From: Polaromonas sp.
Lineage (GTDB): Bacteria > Pseudomonadota > Gammaproteobacteria > Burkholderiales > Burkholderiaceae_C
Length of the DNA: 39,123 nucleotides
Assembly: GCA_025362315.1 (NCBI GenBank)
Contig: JANYGP010000092.1
Location: 1 to 39,123, forward strand
Reading direction: 5' to 3'
The notes below the pieces were generated by a model. The model saw only the letters and a program-made list of their open reading frames with translations, was not told where the DNA came from and did no database searches. Below, one piece after another: positions 35,652 to 39,123 of this stretch. Position numbers and translations under genes: made by a program. Numbering within the stretch: the stretch's first letter is position 1; each line of letters starts with the position of its first letter.

Positions 35652-37031
35652 TCATGAAAAAGTAACGGTTGCCTGTAGTCCATGGCCGCCGGGGATAGCC
35701 GCCAGCGTCAATTGCGCACCCAGCAATTCGGCGTAGCGACTGACAATGGCCAGCCCCAAACCAGCGCCCTCGCCCAGTTGCTGGCCAGCCGGGCCCAGCG
35801 CCCATCGCTGGCGCAGCTGCTCTGCCTGCACTTGCGTCATGCCCGGGCCGTTGTCAGTGACTGACAAGCTCACAGAGCTGGCCAGTTGATGCACTGCAAC
35901 AGTGACTTGCGGTTGTGCCGCTGCGCCGTAACGCAAAGCGTTGTCCAGCAAATTGACCAGAATGCCTTCGAGCAACGCCGCATCGGCCTCCACCACGGCA
36001 GGCTCGTCCAGCCCGTCACCGCCCAGATCAACGCCTGCCGCATCAGCTTTGGGCAGGTAACGCAGTAGCACACTGCGCGCTACTTCATTGACAGCAATAG
36101 GCACAAGTTTCAAGCTGCCTCTGGCCTCGTCTGCCAGTGCCAGGCCAAGCAGCTGCTCCACCAGGTGGCTGGCCCGCTCCTGTCCGCGTGCAATGCCCTG
36201 CAACTGCTCGCGCCACACGGCTGGGTCGGTACGGGCCAGAGCGTAGTCGGCTTGCGCACGAATGCTGGCCAGCGGCGTGCGCAGCTCATGCGCCACGTTG
36301 CCTGCAAACTCGCGCTGGGCTGTGACGCTGGCATCAAGCCGGGCCAGCAGCGCATCAACCGATGTGCCCAGCTTTTGAATGTCGCGGGTGCTGGCTGCCA
36401 GAGTGACTGACACAGGCATGGGACTCAAGTCATGCACACTGCGCTGGCCCAAAGCCTGCTGAAGGTGCGCCAGCGGCAACAGGTCCAGTTGAATCACGCG
36501 GCGCAACCACCACACCAGCAACACCAAAAACACAATCTGTGGCACCACCGCATACATCAGCATTCGGTGCAGCAGCTGGGTGCGACTGACCGTGGTTTGC
36601 GCCACCACAACTGTGAATTCAGTGGGCTCTGAACGCCGCAGACTGACGCTGCGCAACTCCCGGTTTTGAAAGCCGATGTCGGCAAATGCAAAAGCATTGT
36701 CTGGTGCCAGCAGTTGCGGCCTGAGGCCGGGGTGGCCCGCCAGCAGTGTGCCGTCGGGCAGCAACACGGCAAAATACACCGACTCGGTCTGGTCAAACAG
36801 CAGCGCCGTCATTTCGGTGGTGGACAAATTGAGAGCCGGACCCGTGCTGGCCACGCGCACATTGGCTGCCACTGCATAAGCATCGTCGAGCAGCGAGCGG
36901 TCAAAAGCGCGGCCTGCAAAATAACTGGCCACCCCCAAAGCAACAGCAGTTCCCAACGCCCAAAGCACCACCAGCGGCACAACCACATGCCTGACAACCC
37001 GGGTTCTCAACGATGGTTTGACTACTGTCAC
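35652..37031 (-). CDS. Sensor histidine kinase (TctE/QseC-like)
   Basis: This is a membrane sensor kinase of about 459 residues. The GTG at 37031 overlaps the regulator stop as GTGA and has GGAAGAG upstream; a GTG at 37040 is an alternative. Two membrane helices (about 15-38 and 160-177) flank a periplasmic sensor domain of about 120 residues containing FDQTESVYFAVLLPDGTLL, the type found in TctE-like kinases. A HAMP-like linker follows. The dimerisation H-box is AHELRTPLASIR (phospho-His at about residue 248), then the N box NLLDNALRYG, G1 DNGPGM and G2 GAGLGLAIV. The signal is unknown. TctE relatives sense tricarboxylates, but the flanking genes point equally to porin or efflux control. Confidence 0.93.
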   Translation of the reverse strand: MTVVKPSLRTRVVRHVVVPLVVLWALGTAVALGVASYFAGRAFDRSLLDDAYAVAANVRVASTGPALNLSTTEMTALLFDQTESVYFAVLLPDGTLLAGHPGLRPQLLAPDNAFAFADIGFQNRELRSVSLRRSEPTEFTVVVAQTTVSRTQLLHRMLMYAVVPQIVFLVLLVWWLRRVIQLDLLPLAHLQQALGQRSVHDLSPMPVSVTLAASTRDIQKLGTSVDALLARLDASVTAQREFAGNVAHELRTPLASIRAQADYALARTDPAVWREQLQGIARGQERASHLVEQLLGLALADEARGSLKLVPIAVNEVARSVLLRYLPKADAAGVDLGGDGLDEPAVVEADAALLEGILVNLLDNALRYGAAAQPQVTVAVHQLASSVSLSVTDNGPGMTQVQAEQLRQRWALGPAGQQLGEGAGLGLAIVSRYAELLGAQLTLAAIPGGHGLQATVTFS

Positions 37032-37717
37032 GCAGCACACTCTTCCAGCACATAACCCATGCCGCGCAGCGTGCGAATGCTGGCCCCAGAGCCCAGCAGT
37101 TTTTTACGCAGACGCGAAATGAATGCTTCCAGCGCGTTGTCGCCCAGCGCTTCGTCGACCTCGCTCAGTTTGTCTGACAACACGCGCTTGCTGACGACCC
37201 GGCCAGGCGGGGTCATCAGCTCCCACAGCACTTCAAACTCACGTGCAGGCAAGTCCCAGGGCTGCTGATGGAGAAAAAAACGGCGGGCTTTTCGGTCCAG
37301 CAGCAATGCACCGAGGCTCACCTGGTCATCGGTACCTTGTGCACGCCGCACCAGTGCCCGCAGGCGCGCCTCGACCTCAGCCAGGTCAAACGGTTTGCCC
37401 ATGTAATCATCAGCGCCAGCATCCAGCCCGGCAATGCGCTCGTCCAGGCGGCTGCGTGCTGTCAGCACCATGACCGGTGTGCGGTCGCCTCTGGCGCGCG
37501 CTTCACGCAGCAGGCTCAAGCCATTGCCGGAGTCGGGCTTGCCTTGCGTGACTGGCAAATTCAGGTCCAGCAGCACCGAATCGTAGGTTTGCACCCGCCA
37601 CCAGTGACGCGCCTCGTCGATGCGGGCCGCCACATCAACCCGATGACCGGCGTCGCTCAGGCTGCGCAGCATCACCTCGCGCAGCGCAGCATCGTCTTCA
37701 ATCAGGAGAACTCGCAT
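37028..37717 (-). CDS. Response regulator, OmpR family (TctD-like)
   Basis: This is a 229-residue transcription regulator. The receiver domain has the acidic pair Asp8/Asp9, phospho-acceptor Asp51 (VLLDLNLP), Thr86 and Lys108 (GKPFDLAEVEARL). The C-terminal winged helix has the usual DLPAREFEVLWELM and SRLRKKL segments. It is the first gene of a likely regulator-kinase(-porin) operon and is divergent from the TolC-family gene, with 75 bases between the two starts. Control of either the porin or the efflux genes is therefore plausible. Confidence 0.95.
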   Translation of the reverse strand: MRVLLIEDDAALREVMLRSLSDAGHRVDVAARIDEARHWWRVQTYDSVLLDLNLPVTQGKPDSGNGLSLLREARARGDRTPVMVLTARSRLDERIAGLDAGADDYMGKPFDLAEVEARLRALVRRAQGTDDQVSLGALLLDRKARRFFLHQQPWDLPAREFEVLWELMTPPGRVVSKRVLSDKLSEVDEALGDNALEAFISRLRKKLLGSGASIRTLRGMGYVLEECAA

Positions 37718-37792
37718 GGTGGCAAAGGAATAAGTAGAACTGCTGATGCCTTGGTCAGGTGCCAGTCAGTGACAAAAGGATACAAGCTTGCA

Positions 37793-39064
37793 ATGAGCAT
37801 ACGACATTTTCTATCTGCAATCAGCCTGGCTGCGCTGACTGCATGCCTGCCCGCTGCCGCTCAAACAGCAGGCAGCCAGAGCGAACTTTCATTGGCGCAA
37901 GCTTTGCAAGCTGCCCAGAACAATCTGGACGTGTCTTTGGCACGCCGACTGGTTGACGCGGCCCGCGGCGACATCACAGCTGCTGACCGCGCGCCGACAC
38001 CCACCCTGTCCGCCAAGGCGGCATCGATTGACCTGCAAAACGGCATTGGCAGTGGCAACCTGATCCGTGACAAACGCATTGACAAAAGCTTGGGCCTGGA
38101 CTGGACATATGAGCGCGGCAACAAACGCGTGCTGCGCACCCAGGCTGCCCAAAGCCTGGCAAATGCTGCCCAAGCCGATGTGGACGAGGTCAAAATCCAG
38201 CAGCAGATCACGACAGCGGGCGCTTACTTTGACTTGCTGGCTGCGCAGGAACGCATCGCAGAAGTCGATGCGATTGCCAAAAGTGCTGCGCAACTGGCGG
38301 CCACGGCCCAGCGCCGCGTCAAAGCCGGTGACCTGCCAGCGCTGGACGCGGCCCGCACTGAGATTGAAGCGCAGCGCGCCGCAACTGACCTGGCCAGCAC
38401 GCAACTCGACCGGCAGCGTGCGGCGTTGTCGCTGGCACTGCTGACCGGGACCAGCAATGCGGCATCGCTGCGGGTGGCTGCTGACTGGCCCCCTTTGCAA
38501 AATATGCAAACCCTGCCGCAGGACGGGGCGCTTTCTTCAGTCGACGCTCGCGCCGACGTGCGTGCCGCCCAGCAGCGGGTCGATGCTGCGCGGGCTGCAC
38601 TGGACAGCGCCGCCGCACAAAAATCGCGCGACCTCACACTGGGCACATCGTTTGACCACTACCCGGGCACATCGACGCGCCTGCTGGAGTTCAGGGTGCA
38701 AATGCCACTCAATGGCTTTTTGGGCAGCTACAACTTCCAGGGCGAAATTGCAAAAGCCCAGGCGCAGCTGCTCCAGGCCGAAGACACACTCGAAAAAACC
38801 CGTCGCACAGCCGCTTCAGACGTGCAGCGCCTGCAGCAAGACCGCCAGGGTGCAGCGGCCAGGGCCCTGAGCTATGAAAGCGTCATCTTGCCGCGCGCCC
38901 GCAAGGTGGCCGAGCTGGCCGAGCTGGCTTATAGCAAGGGGGCCATGTCATTGACCGAACTGATTGATGCGCGCCGCACGCTGCGCACCATCTTGCTGGA
39001 AGCGCTCAGCGCCCGCACCGAGCAGGCCAAAGCCGCGCAGGCGTGGTTGCTTCGTCAGCTCTGA
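37793..39064 (+). CDS. TolC-family outer-membrane efflux factor
   Basis: This is a 423-residue outer-membrane factor of the TolC superfamily with a signal peptide (MSIRHFLSAISLAALTACLPAAAQ, cleaved after AAAQ or similar). Two coiled-coil halves are visible (about 30-215 and 235-420), with the repeated pattern of ALQAAQNNLDVSLARR and ADVRAAQQRVDAARAALD. The second half contains DHYPGTSTRLLEFRVQMPL as barrel strands. The frame is open upstream to 37268, but that part is the shadow of the response-regulator gene, so the ATG at 37793 is used. The length and the following adaptor-like start suggest the outer-membrane part of an RND (CzcC/CusC-like) efflux system. Confidence 0.88.
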   Translation: MSIRHFLSAISLAALTACLPAAAQTAGSQSELSLAQALQAAQNNLDVSLARRLVDAARGDITAADRAPTPTLSAKAASIDLQNGIGSGNLIRDKRIDKSLGLDWTYERGNKRVLRTQAAQSLANAAQADVDEVKIQQQITTAGAYFDLLAAQERIAEVDAIAKSAAQLAATAQRRVKAGDLPALDAARTEIEAQRAATDLASTQLDRQRAALSLALLTGTSNAASLRVAADWPPLQNMQTLPQDGALSSVDARADVRAAQQRVDAARAALDSAAAQKSRDLTLGTSFDHYPGTSTRLLEFRVQMPLNGFLGSYNFQGEIAKAQAQLLQAEDTLEKTRRTAASDVQRLQQDRQGAAARALSYESVILPRARKVAELAELAYSKGAMSLTELIDARRTLRTILLEALSARTEQAKAAQAWLLRQL

Positions 39065-39095
39065 AAATTTTTAGTCCTATTTCAAAAAGTACACC

Positions 39096-39123
39096 GTGAA
39101 ACATATTGCTCTGCTCATCACCT
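39096..39123 (+). CDS. Start of a probable efflux adaptor gene (cut by window end)
   Basis: A GTG start at 39096 opens the reading MKHIALLIT, a basic then hydrophobic N-terminus, and is cut after nine codons. Its position 31 bases after the outer-membrane factor gene fits the membrane-fusion protein of an RND efflux operon. The ribosome site is weak and too little is visible for more. Confidence 0.4.

Noticed and set aside
37268..37792. N-terminal extension of the TolC-family gene
   Set aside because: The extension is antisense to the response-regulator gene; a signal peptide begins exactly at the ATG at 37793.

Overview
The window looks like chromosomal DNA of a betaproteobacterium of the order Burkholderiales, most probably family Comamonadaceae (Rhodoferax/Polaromonas-like). 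This rests on the complete atpIBEFHAGDC operon, the dat-DUF493 pair, the protein sequences, and copies of a short dispersed repeat (core GCTAT..ATAGCTGCTnGCGC..GCGCTAGAGGC) that I associate with that family. The assignment is by recognition, not by a search.

Layout. Positions 1-259 are a near-perfect inverted repeat starting at the first base, which breaks a small unidentified gene (16-441, minus) and may be an assembly fold-back. Positions 556-7760 (minus) hold the nine-gene F1Fo ATP synthase operon with a good sigma70 promoter at 7808-7835. Positions 7932-10650 (plus) hold a CopD-like membrane protein, a D-amino-acid transaminase with an in-frame repeat insertion, a DUF493/YbeD protein and a class II aldolase. 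A decayed TAXI-type TRAP transporter binding protein follows (10634-11570).

The accessory centre (11588-31927) is one cassette. On the minus strand, in transcription order, it encodes a 4338-residue surface-protein candidate (LEPR-XLL-like motif, DUF4347 domain, DUF11-like, SdrD_B-like and alternating Ig/cadherin-like modules, Pro/Val linker, basic Cys-ended tail), a TolC-type lipoprotein with an extra C-terminal domain, a periplasmic HlyD-like adaptor and a membrane-anchored HlyD-like adaptor. A Tat-exported thioredoxin-like protein follows on the plus strand, and then, on the minus strand, an M50 site-2-type metalloprotease fused to an HlyD-like domain. No ABC ATPase and no RTX repeats are present. 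I read the cassette as a type I-like export and maturation system for the giant protein in which the membrane metalloprotease-HlyD fusion stands where an ABC transporter would be expected. This is the most interesting element of the window; the function is inference.

Positions 32392-34229 (plus) encode a beta-class glutathione S-transferase and an Old Yellow Enzyme family alkene reductase. Positions 34291-37717 (minus) encode an OmpR-type response regulator, its histidine kinase (4-base GTGA overlap) and an outer-membrane porin. Divergent from them, 37793 to the end (plus), is a TolC-family outer-membrane factor followed by the first codons of a probable efflux adaptor cut by the window end.
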